22,366 bases of DNA, taken from assembly GCA_021324715.1 (NCBI GenBank), contig JAJPIN010000140.1:1-22366 (forward strand). Direction: 5' to 3'. Shown here piece after piece: positions 8,639-14,684 of this stretch. Positions within the stretch are counted from its first letter, which is position 1. Each line of letters opens with the position of its first letter. The position numbers and the translations under genes are program-made. Under the pieces are notes generated by a model. It had not been told where the DNA came from and made no database searches. It worked only from the letters and a program-made list of their open reading frames with translations. Source of the stretch: Nitrososphaeria archaeon (GTDB taxonomy: Archaea > Thermoproteota > Nitrososphaeria > Nitrososphaerales > Nitrososphaeraceae).

Positions 8639-9244
8639 TTGGATTCTGCCAATCAAGATAACTATCATAAAAGTACTAGTCATGATTATACTGTCCATAG
8701 TCACAAGTTTGAAGAATATGCCTACGTCCTAGATTTCTCTATAAGAGGAAAATCGAGAACAATAAGGGGCAGAGAAGGAATTATCATTCAAGCCATGGGT
8801 GAAAATCGCCTAACTTTGTTAGAATTGCTTGGTGTTCAAAATGTTAATTTTGAGATAGGTGAAAGAGTGTATATTGGGAAGGAGGGGCGAAACAAGATAC
8901 TGAGTGTTCTCGGGAAATTACAATACGATTCTATTTCACAATCTGCAAAGAATGAGCTCCCTTCCATTGTCGAAAAGATAGTTCTCGCAAATGAGGAACG
9001 ATTTGTTTCATATATTAACACCGCTCAACCAATTACTCCTAGAATTCATTCACTTGAGCTGATACCAGGGATAGGAAAAACATACATGATGAGTATAATA
9101 AATGATAGAGAAAAAGAACAATTTACGTCCTTTTCTGATATACAGTCAAGAATTGGTCTGAAAGATATACATAAGTTAGTAACAAAAAGAATAATTGAAG
9201 AAATTACTAAAGAAACTAGGATGACTCTATTCGTTGGACGATGA
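8639..9244 (+). CDS. DUF655 family protein, predicted nucleic-acid binding
   Basis: Archaeal DUF655 protein of 201 residues. After a His-rich, poorly conserved N-tail (1-25) come an OB-like beta-rich domain (EEYAYVLDFSIRG, about 25-85) and a helix-hairpin-helix region with LIPGIGKTYM (141-150). This suggests RNA or DNA binding; the biochemical role is not established. It is nearly always found between RNA polymerase subunit F and KsgA in archaea, hinting at a link to rRNA processing or translation. The TTG start has an A-T box (CTTAAAAA, 8606-8613) about 27-30 nt upstream. The 3' end overlaps ksgA by 11 nt. Confidence 0.9.
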   Translation: MDSANQDNYHKSTSHDYTVHSHKFEEYAYVLDFSIRGKSRTIRGREGIIIQAMGENRLTLLELLGVQNVNFEIGERVYIGKEGRNKILSVLGKLQYDSISQSAKNELPSIVEKIVLANEERFVSYINTAQPITPRIHSLELIPGIGKTYMMSIINDREKEQFTSFSDIQSRIGLKDIHKLVTKRIIEEITKETRMTLFVGR

Positions 9245-9953
9245 CAAAAGGATCTATCTTGGTCAACACTTTCTAGTAGACTTTAACATCATTTCAAAAA
9301 TAATCGGATCTTGTAATGTAGCAAAAACAGATGTAGTGTTAGAACTCGGTACCGGATACGGTTACTTAACAAAAGAAATTTCAAGGCTTGTTTATGCGGT
9401 ATACTCTTATGAAATTGAGAAGGAACTTTATTCAGAAGCAAAAAGCTATCTATCAAACGAGAGAAACGCCAAGATTTTCAATGAAGATTTTTTTGAAAAA
9501 TGTCATATTGAATTTGATTTTTTCTTATCCAATGTACCATATTCTAGATCAAAAGAGGTAGTAAAGTGGCTTTCATTCCGTGAATTCAGGGAAGCGATAT
9601 TGATGGTCCAAAAGGAGTTTTCGGAAAAATTAATAGCGCGTCCAGGTGATCCAAATTTTTCGGTCATTTCTGTAATTTCCCAATATTGCTTTGACGTTGA
9701 GCCACTTTTCGATGTGAAGAAAGATTCCTTCTTACCGCCTCCGCAAATCGAATCTAAAGTTGTGAGATTAAGGAGGAATACAAAGAAAATGACTAAAGAT
9801 ATCATCTTCAGCCTAGAGTACCTTTTTAGTCGCAGAAACAAGAAAATAATATCCTTACTCGCAGACAACCCCGTTAGCTATAATAAAATTGATGAATTGG
9901 ACGCTGAAAGTCTAGTAAAATTTTGCAACAAATTAATTGATCTTAAGCAATAA
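9234..9953 (+). CDS. ksgA: rRNA adenine dimethyltransferase KsgA/Dim1
   Basis: SAM-dependent enzyme that dimethylates two adjacent adenines in the 3'-terminal helix of 16S rRNA during small-subunit maturation. The 239-residue product has LGQHFLVD (9-16), SAM motif I LELGTGYG (36-43), the acidic Glu60, NEDFF (83-87), the catalytic NVPYSRS (100-106; family NLPYxxS) and the FLPPPQIESKV segment (167-177). It is a little shorter than bacterial KsgA (about 270), mainly in the C-terminal domain. The TTG start lies inside DUF655, indicating coupled translation. The motif-IV variant VPYS is acceptable for the family. Confidence 0.94.
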   Translation: MDDDKRIYLGQHFLVDFNIISKIIGSCNVAKTDVVLELGTGYGYLTKEISRLVYAVYSYEIEKELYSEAKSYLSNERNAKIFNEDFFEKCHIEFDFFLSNVPYSRSKEVVKWLSFREFREAILMVQKEFSEKLIARPGDPNFSVISVISQYCFDVEPLFDVKKDSFLPPPQIESKVVRLRRNTKKMTKDIIFSLEYLFSRRNKKIISLLADNPVSYNKIDELDAESLVKFCNKLIDLKQ

Positions 9954-10013
9954 GATAATTATAATTGTCAATATTTGGTACAATTATAGATTTGAAATTA
10001 GAGCAGATCTGCA

Positions 10014-10532
10014 TTGTATAGCCCATCCGACGATACTATTTTCTTAGCCAGCATAGTTAGCCATTATCATGGTGATTTCGCACTGGAGATAGGTACCAGT
10101 AGTGGAACCATTTTAAGAGAATTGTCTAAGAATTATAGTATCACCGTAGGAACGGATATAGATTTCTGTTCATTAAAACGACTGCTAATGATGTCAGCGA
10201 ATAGTAGAGTTATCTGTTGTGATGCTGCATCTGCATTATGTAACGTAAAATTTGATCTGATTGTGTTTAATCCGCCATATCTTCCAAATAGGTTAATACA
10301 TGTTGATAAGAACGTTGATGGTGGACCTACAGGTATCGAAGTTTCTATTCACTTTATTAAAAGTGCAATTGATAAGCTAACCAATGACGGTAAGATCCTA
10401 TTTCTGATATCAAACCTTACCGACACTAAAAAACTGGCTACATTTATTTCGAAAAATAATCTTAGTGTGAGAAAAGTAGCGCAAAAGGAATTATTTTATG
10501 AAAGACTTCAGATTTTTGAATTAAATCCATAA
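10014..10532 (+). CDS. HemK2/Mtq2-like N5-glutamine methyltransferase
   Basis: Class I SAM-dependent methyltransferase of the HemK family. The 172-residue product starts YSPSDDTIFLA, equivalent to the usual yePaeDT.lLa. It has SAM motif I EIGTSSG (25-31) and the catalytic NPPY (86-89), diagnostic of N5-glutamine methylation. It lacks the N-terminal helical domain of bacterial PrmC, as do archaeal/eukaryotic HemK2 enzymes that methylate the GGQ loop of release factor aRF1/eRF1; that substrate is inferred from the family. The TTG start is fixed by an in-frame stop at 9999 and an A-T box near 9982-9989 at leaderless distance. It follows ksgA, its common archaeal neighbour. Confidence 0.88.
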   Translation: MYSPSDDTIFLASIVSHYHGDFALEIGTSSGTILRELSKNYSITVGTDIDFCSLKRLLMMSANSRVICCDAASALCNVKFDLIVFNPPYLPNRLIHVDKNVDGGPTGIEVSIHFIKSAIDKLTNDGKILFLISNLTDTKKLATFISKNNLSVRKVAQKELFYERLQIFELNP

Positions 10533-10548
10533 GTTAATTCATTACAAC

Positions 10549-10563
10549 ATAGTTATTTACTAT
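10549..10563 (+). terminator. Hairpin between convergent genes
   Basis: ATAGT-TATTT-ACTAT forms a perfect 5-bp stem in the 32-nt gap between the plus-strand methyltransferase and the minus-strand dehydrogenase. It could serve termination from either side; it is too short to be certain. Confidence 0.2.
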
Positions 10564-10564
10564 A

Positions 10565-11584
10565 TCATGGTAGATATTGCTTACACCTACTTCCTATCTC
10601 ATTAGCCATCTTACTCAGAGATGCCGAACCTCCCAGGTCATAAGTTAACGATTTCCCATCGTTTATTGTTTCTTCAGTAGCAGTAAAAATCGCGTTGCAA
10701 ATCTCATTCTCTCCAAGGTACTTGGCCATCAACGCACCAGACAGTATTGTAGCAACAGGATTTACTTTGTTAGAACCGGCGTATTTAGGGGCGCTCCCGT
10801 GCGCAGGTTCAAACATTGCATAATCATCCCCATAGTTACCAGAGTAAACGTTCCCAATAGAACCAACGTGTCCAGAAGCACATTCAGAAACAATGTCCAT
10901 AAACAAGTTCGTACTTAGCAATATACTTTTGTTAAACCGTTCAGGATTCTTAACTAATTGTTGCGTCATATTATCTATATAATATTCCTCTACAAAAATT
11001 TCACTGAATTCGGATTGTATCTCTTGCACAGATTTCCAAAATATTCCATCAGTTTCTTTCAAGATGTTCCTCTTAGTGATTACAAAAATTTTCTTAAAGT
11101 TATTTTCAACAGCCAGTTTAATTCCATGCCTTACAACTTTTTCACAGCTTTTCTTAGTTATTTTTCTTATAGCAATAGCAGAATCTTCACCAATCTTAAA
11201 TTCTATACCAGAATAGAGACCCTCAGTTGCCTCTCTTACACATACAAAATCTAATTGATGTGTAGAATTCCTGTATGTTTTAATTGGACGAACATTAGCA
11301 TAGAGGTTAAATTTCTGCCTAATGCTTACAGCTACACTTCTTGGTGCTTGAGAAGTGGGTATCGTGGTGGTCGGGCCTTTAAAACAAGCGTCAGAATTCT
11401 CCAAAAGTTGCCAGACTTCGTCAGAAATATATGAATTGCCGCCGTTCTTTGTCCACCATTCCGATCCAGCTTCACATGGAATTAGCTTAATTTTTGAATT
11501 ACACTCTTCCAAAACCTTAACCATTGCATCGACTAGTTCGGGTCCGGTTCCATCACCCTTTATGATTATTGCCGATTTACTCAA
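10565..11584 (-). CDS. Isocitrate/isopropylmalate dehydrogenase family protein, probably NADP-dependent isocitrate dehydrogenase
   Basis: Beta-decarboxylating dehydrogenase, most likely converting isocitrate to 2-oxoglutarate for glutamate and carbon metabolism. The 339-residue product has the N-terminal GDGTGPELVDA (10-20), the substrate loop PRSVAVSIRQ with Ser83 at the isocitrate-contacting serine, Arg89 and Arg99, Tyr124 in TEGLYSGIE, Lys171 in TKRNILKETDG, and metal aspartates around Asp204 and Asp230. HGSAPKYAG (262-270) followed by VNP keeps the Lys-Tyr-Val set that binds the 2'-phosphate of NADP, whereas NAD enzymes have Asp-Ile there. The asparagine two residues after the loop serine in E. 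coli Icd is Ala here, so a LeuB- or homoisocitrate-like specificity is not fully excluded. The TTG start lies at leaderless distance from a TATA-like box. Confidence 0.88.
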   Translation of the reverse strand: MSKSAIIIKGDGTGPELVDAMVKVLEECNSKIKLIPCEAGSEWWTKNGGNSYISDEVWQLLENSDACFKGPTTTIPTSQAPRSVAVSIRQKFNLYANVRPIKTYRNSTHQLDFVCVREATEGLYSGIEFKIGEDSAIAIRKITKKSCEKVVRHGIKLAVENNFKKIFVITKRNILKETDGIFWKSVQEIQSEFSEIFVEEYYIDNMTQQLVKNPERFNKSILLSTNLFMDIVSECASGHVGSIGNVYSGNYGDDYAMFEPAHGSAPKYAGSNKVNPVATILSGALMAKYLGENEICNAIFTATEETINDGKSLTYDLGGSASLSKMANEIGSRCKQYLP

Positions 11585-11607
11585 TCCTTATCAAAAATGA
11601 TACTATC

Positions 11608-11615
11608 TATTTATA
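11608..11615 (-). promoter_or_regulatory. BoxA of the isocitrate dehydrogenase-family gene
   Basis: TATAAATA on the minus strand, centred about 27 nt upstream of the TTG at 11584 and one base beyond the stop of the upstream minus-strand gene. It suggests independent, leaderless transcription rather than simple read-through. Confidence 0.5.
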
Positions 11616-11616
11616 T

Positions 11617-12171
11617 CTATTTGGAGACTAGTGAAATCTTTCCAAGGAATGTATCACTAAGGGGTGGAGAAATTGTCAGATTGTTGATTTTAACAAACTG
11701 GTTCCCAGAATAGTATGAATAGTCTACATTATAATCAGCCAAATTAATATTCTGATACGTGTACTTTCCAGTTGTATTATCTACTACCTGGATTGTATTG
11801 TTACTAGAGGTATATATTTTCATGAAATCGCCCATCGTCAATTTCACCGGACGGACAAATTGAACGTGAAGTTCGTTGCCTATATTGTCTGAATGTATAA
11901 CTCTAAGGCATTCCTTTCCATCTTTAGTTTTACCAAGAGTATCTGGTAATAGTTTTTTCTGTCCATCAACATCCACGTCTATCCTTGGGTGCACATTGAA
12001 GGTTTCGTGATGTGATCTGAGGCATACACTAACTGGTGTGGGAGCCGGAAAGAAATGCATTATAAGAAGTCCAGAAAGCGTCGCAACACCAATAATAACC
12101 GGTGGTATTAGAATATGTTTTTTGCTCATTCTCTTTTTTGGTTTGTCTTCTTTTACTCTTCTTTTAGGCAC
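11617..12171 (-). CDS. Conserved membrane-anchored extracytoplasmic protein, function unknown
   Basis: A 184-residue protein with a Lys/Arg-rich cytoplasmic N-terminus (1-19), one hydrophobic segment (about 20-40, ending in a proline-rich stretch) and an exported domain. That domain has two cysteines (Cys50, Cys88), the pattern NVHPRIDVDVDG (59-70), an H-S-D turn with G..LHV (93-103) and LTMGDFMKIY (111-120). From memory, this resembles a domain in bacterial and thaumarchaeal secreted proteins with HPhl.i..dG, lHtHd.tG.iHvE and lGdFF.iW, but no function is known and metal binding is conjecture. The GTG start is supported by AGGTGG six bases upstream on the minus strand. It precedes the isocitrate dehydrogenase-family gene. 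Confidence 0.75.
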   Translation of the reverse strand: MPKRRVKEDKPKKRMSKKHILIPPVIIGVATLSGLLIMHFFPAPTPVSVCLRSHHETFNVHPRIDVDVDGQKKLLPDTLGKTKDGKECLRVIHSDNIGNELHVQFVRPVKLTMGDFMKIYTSSNNTIQVVDNTTGKYTYQNINLADYNVDYSYYSGNQFVKINNLTISPPLSDTFLGKISLVSK

Positions 12172-12178
12172 TCATTTC

Positions 12179-12183
12179 CACCT
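12179..12183 (-). promoter_or_regulatory. Ribosome-binding site of the membrane-protein gene
   Basis: AGGTG (within AGGTGG) on the minus strand, 7 nt before the GTG start, complementary to the CACCT of the 16S 3' end. With the A-T box TATATTAAAG (12206-12215) it implies a short leader of about 13 nt. The same hexamer precedes the GTPase gene at 13515. Confidence 0.45.
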
Positions 12184-12230
12184 GCTCAATAACTTAAAAA
12201 ATGTACTTTAATATAATTGAAAAAGGTCCA

Positions 12231-12252
12231 GTCTATTTCATCAAAAATAGAC
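12231..12252. repeat. Perfect 8+8 inverted repeat between divergent genes
   Basis: GTCTATTT-catcaa-AAATAGAC lies in the 159-nt gap between the minus-strand membrane-protein gene (start 12171) and plus-strand rnhA (start 12331). It sits upstream of both inferred promoters, a position suiting a dimeric regulator; it could also fold as a hairpin if transcribed. Confidence 0.5.
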
Positions 12253-12301
12253 CTGAAAAATTGCAATGCTAAATTTGATTGTTAGATAGCTATTGTTAAT
12301 G

Positions 12302-12309
12302 TTATATTA
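12302..12309 (+). promoter_or_regulatory. Putative BoxA for rnhA
   Basis: TTATATTA centred about 26 nt before the TTG start at 12331, the spacing for a leaderless transcript. Confidence 0.45.
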
Positions 12310-12330
12310 AGGCATCAATATTGAGTTTTA

Positions 12331-12777
12331 TTGCACGAGATTTACATTGATGGTTCAAGTAGGGGAAATCCTGGGCTTTCAGGGATAGGAATAATTGGCA
12401 TTAAGGAAAAGAACAGAGTATTTAGTTACAGAGAATTCATTGGAATAAAGACAAATAATCAAGCAGAATATTTTGCGCTAAAGAGAGCGTTACAAATATG
12501 CAGTTTCCAAACTAAGTTGATTCGAATCAAATCAGATAGCAATTTGTTAGTTAATCAACGCTCAAAAAAATACAAAATCAGAAATCTAGAATTAAAAAAC
12601 ATGTCAATGGAAGTTTCCAATCTTGAAAAATTATTTGATGTAGTTGAATATAGACACATCGTGAGAACTGAAAATTATTACGCAGATTTGCAAGCAAACT
12701 CAGCAATCGACGATTATATTAAATACCAAAAAAATCAAGAGGATTATGGCAGCGGTGAAGATTCAGAGTTAAACTAA
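12331..12777 (+). CDS. rnhA: Ribonuclease HI
   Basis: Type 1 RNase H that cuts the RNA strand of RNA-DNA hybrids, for example removing primers or R-loops. The 148-residue product has the four acidic catalytic residues in order: Asp7 in IYIDGSSRGNPG, Glu46 in TNNQAEYFAL, Asp69 in IKSDSNLLVNQ and Asp119 in YADLQANSAI. A short acidic tail (137-148) follows the domain. The family is also annotated as reverse-transcriptase-like RNase HI. The TTG start follows a BoxA at leaderless distance. It is transcribed divergently from the membrane-protein gene across a palindrome. Confidence 0.92.
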   Translation: MHEIYIDGSSRGNPGLSGIGIIGIKEKNRVFSYREFIGIKTNNQAEYFALKRALQICSFQTKLIRIKSDSNLLVNQRSKKYKIRNLELKNMSMEVSNLEKLFDVVEYRHIVRTENYYADLQANSAIDDYIKYQKNQEDYGSGEDSELN

Positions 12778-12874
12778 TAATCATCTAATATGATGAAAAG
12801 GCATTAGACTGAGCTGCCCCATAATAATAAAAATCTAAAGATTTATCTGATCTACATAAATAATTTTTCATAAT

Positions 12875-13399
12875 TTGTTAGATGAAAAATCACGTCTTCC
12901 AACTATTATCAAAGACATCATAGTTTTTGTCTTAGGAATTTTAATTATTATTTCAATTTACCATTACTTCGAAATTGAATCAGATAATCCATTGCCATTG
13001 TTTGTAATCTCTAGCGATACAATGCTTCCAACGCTGAAGATAAATGATCTCGTAATTATCGGTGATGGACACGGGTTTAATAGCACCAAAGTGGGCGACA
13101 TCATAGTATTCAATAAGCCGGCGGGGGAAGATAGAATAATAGTGCATCGTGTTGCTGAAATAACATCGGAAAATGGCAAGAAGATAATAATAACAAAAGG
13201 CGATTCAAGCCCTGTTTCCATACCTGGGGTTGATTTTCCGATAAACTCTAATAATTTCATTGGAAAAGTCAAATTAGTTATTCCGCAAATGGGAATCTTT
13301 CTCATACCGCCAATTAATTATGTACTGATCGGATTAATTCTGTCGCCTATACCAATTGTGATCTTTTTTCATGGGAGGAAAAAGACCGTACAACAATAG
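12875..13399 (+). CDS. Type I signal peptidase (S26B-like) with Thr at the nucleophile position
   Basis: Membrane peptidase expected to remove signal peptides from exported proteins. The 174-residue product has an N-terminal membrane segment (about 13-31), the family core, and a C-terminal membrane hairpin (about 140-166). The substrate/active-site box reads ISSDTMLPTL (45-54): the residue before Met, normally the catalytic serine (S.SM.P), is Thr49. The general-base histidine of archaeal/ER-type enzymes (His91 in IIVHRV) and aspartates of the third box (Asp110 in TKGDSS, Asp120) are present. It may use threonine, have lost activity, or use a neighbouring serine. The TTG start lies near a TTTATCT box (12842-12848). 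Confidence 0.85.
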   Translation: MLDEKSRLPTIIKDIIVFVLGILIIISIYHYFEIESDNPLPLFVISSDTMLPTLKINDLVIIGDGHGFNSTKVGDIIVFNKPAGEDRIIVHRVAEITSENGKKIIITKGDSSPVSIPGVDFPINSNNFIGKVKLVIPQMGIFLIPPINYVLIGLILSPIPIVIFFHGRKKTVQQ

Positions 13400-13402
13400 A
13401 AA

Positions 13403-13421
13403 TGTAATTTTCTATATTACA
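13403..13421 (+). terminator. Hairpin just after the signal peptidase gene
   Basis: TGTAAT-tttctat-ATTACA, a perfect 6-bp inverted repeat beginning four bases after the stop codon, in A/T-rich sequence. Terminator-like by position only. Confidence 0.3.
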
Positions 13422-13486
13422 GATTTAATAAGTAGATTATTTTTCAGATTTTCCATAATGATTTTAGCATGATGAATGAACAAAAA

Positions 13487-13494
13487 TATTTATC
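13487..13494 (+). promoter_or_regulatory. Putative BoxA for the GTPase gene
   Basis: TATTTATC predicts transcription start near 13515-13519, leaving a leader of about ten nucleotides before the inferred CTG start at 13528. Confidence 0.35.
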
Positions 13495-13514
13495 AAATGA
13501 AAGAAAAATACCAT

Positions 13515-13519
13515 AGGTG
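13515..13519 (+). promoter_or_regulatory. Ribosome-binding site that marks the GTPase start
   Basis: AGGTG (within AGGTGG) lies 8 nt before CTG 13528. The same hexamer at nearly the same distance precedes the GTG of the minus-strand gene at 12171. It supports initiation at the non-standard CTG. Confidence 0.45.
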
Positions 13520-13527
13520 GTCTTACC

Positions 13528-14628
13528 CTGGGAATTCCTGAAAAAATTAAAGCATTACAAGACGAGATTCATAGGACTCAAATAAACAAGGCAACCGAAT
13601 TCCATATCGGAATACTCAAGGCGAAAATAGCAAAACTCAGGCGCGATTTAGATGAAAATAAGCACGGGAGAACTGTCTCATCAGGCAAGGAAAATGAGGG
13701 ATTTGACGTTCGAAAGTCTGGCGATGCTTCAGTTGTTCTTGTAGGATTTCCTAGCGTAGGAAAATCAACATTACTGAATGCATTAACAAATGCCAATTCG
13801 CGTACTGGATCATATCAATTTACTACTCTAACTGCTGTGCCAGGAATGATGCAGTACAATGGTTCTAAAATTCAGGTGCTTGATCTTCCCGGAATAGTAG
13901 AAGGCGCATCTAAGGGGAAAGGCTTTGGAAGGAGAGTCCTCTCAGTTGCAAGAAATGCAGACCTGGTACTAATTGTATTAGATGTTTTCCAACCAGAGCT
14001 TTTAAAGACGTTGGAGACAGAACTTCATGAAGCTGGAATAAGGATTAACAAGGGCCTTCCAAAAGTCTTTATAGAAAAGGGACATCATGGCGGCTTATCC
14101 ATTCACAACCAAGTGTCTAATATCCCAAATAATTTAGTCAGCGAAGTGCTCAGAATCCATGGCATAAATAACGGGCGCATAATAATCAAGGAACCAAACT
14201 TAACCGTTGAACAATTAATAGACGTAGTTTCTGGTAATAGGATTTACGTACCTGCATTAGTGGTATTGAATAAAATCGACTTGGTGGATAGTAATTTCAT
14301 TTCAGAAATTGATTATAAGATACGAGGTTTTATCCCCATCTCTGCCGATCGTAAAATAAACGTTGAGAATTTGAAAAGGTCTATTTATGAAAAATTGACT
14401 TTCATTAGAATTTTCCTCAAACCTAGAGGGGATAAAATGGATAATGAGCCTCTCATAATGAAACAAAATTGTACTATTCGTGATGTGTGTCTAAAGATTC
14501 ACAGAAATTTTGTCAAGAACTTTAAGTACGCTTATGTTTGGGGTAGCAGCGTTAAGTTTAGTTCCCAAAAGGTAGGATTGGATCACATATTGCAAGATAA
14601 TGATACTCTGAGAATCATTTTAAAGTAA
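13528..14628 (+). CDS. DRG/Rbg-family GTPase (Obg superfamily) with TGS domain, non-standard start
   Basis: Developmentally-regulated-GTP-binding-type protein, thought to act with ribosomes in translation. With a CTG start at 13528 it has 366 residues, the normal length. It has an N-terminal helical segment GIPEKIKALQDEI...KATEFHIG (2-30), G1 GFPSVGKST (73-81), the switch I region FTTLTAVPG (98-106), G3 DLPG (119-122), G4 NKID (248-251) and a C-terminal TGS domain (about 291-366, ending DNDTLRIILK). The frame is open from 13501, just after a TGA, yet contains no ATG, GTG or TTG before a GTG at 13837, which lies after G1 and would destroy the GTPase. CTG 13528 matches the family N-terminus and follows AGGTGG; ATA 13513 is the alternative. 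A base error in the assembly is also possible. Confidence 0.9.
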   Translation: MGIPEKIKALQDEIHRTQINKATEFHIGILKAKIAKLRRDLDENKHGRTVSSGKENEGFDVRKSGDASVVLVGFPSVGKSTLLNALTNANSRTGSYQFTTLTAVPGMMQYNGSKIQVLDLPGIVEGASKGKGFGRRVLSVARNADLVLIVLDVFQPELLKTLETELHEAGIRINKGLPKVFIEKGHHGGLSIHNQVSNIPNNLVSEVLRIHGINNGRIIIKEPNLTVEQLIDVVSGNRIYVPALVVLNKIDLVDSNFISEIDYKIRGFIPISADRKINVENLKRSIYEKLTFIRIFLKPRGDKMDNEPLIMKQNCTIRDVCLKIHRNFVKNFKYAYVWGSSVKFSSQKVGLDHILQDNDTLRIILK

Positions 14629-14684
14629 GAATTTCAAATATATTTTGTATAATTTGGAAAACTTAAAATCTTCGTTTTTAACGT

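Noticed and set aside
12790..12850. Possible C/D box small RNA: ATGATGA, 12-nt spacer, CTGA, and a second CTGA at 12847-12850
   Set aside because: The C-to-D' spacing is typical, but no C' box and no terminal stem are visible, and the second CTGA overlaps the signal peptidase promoter; short motifs like these occur by chance.
13837..14628. Truncated GTPase starting at the GTG at 13837
   Set aside because: The frame is open upstream and encodes the conserved N-terminus and Walker A, so this GTG is an internal valine codon, not the start.
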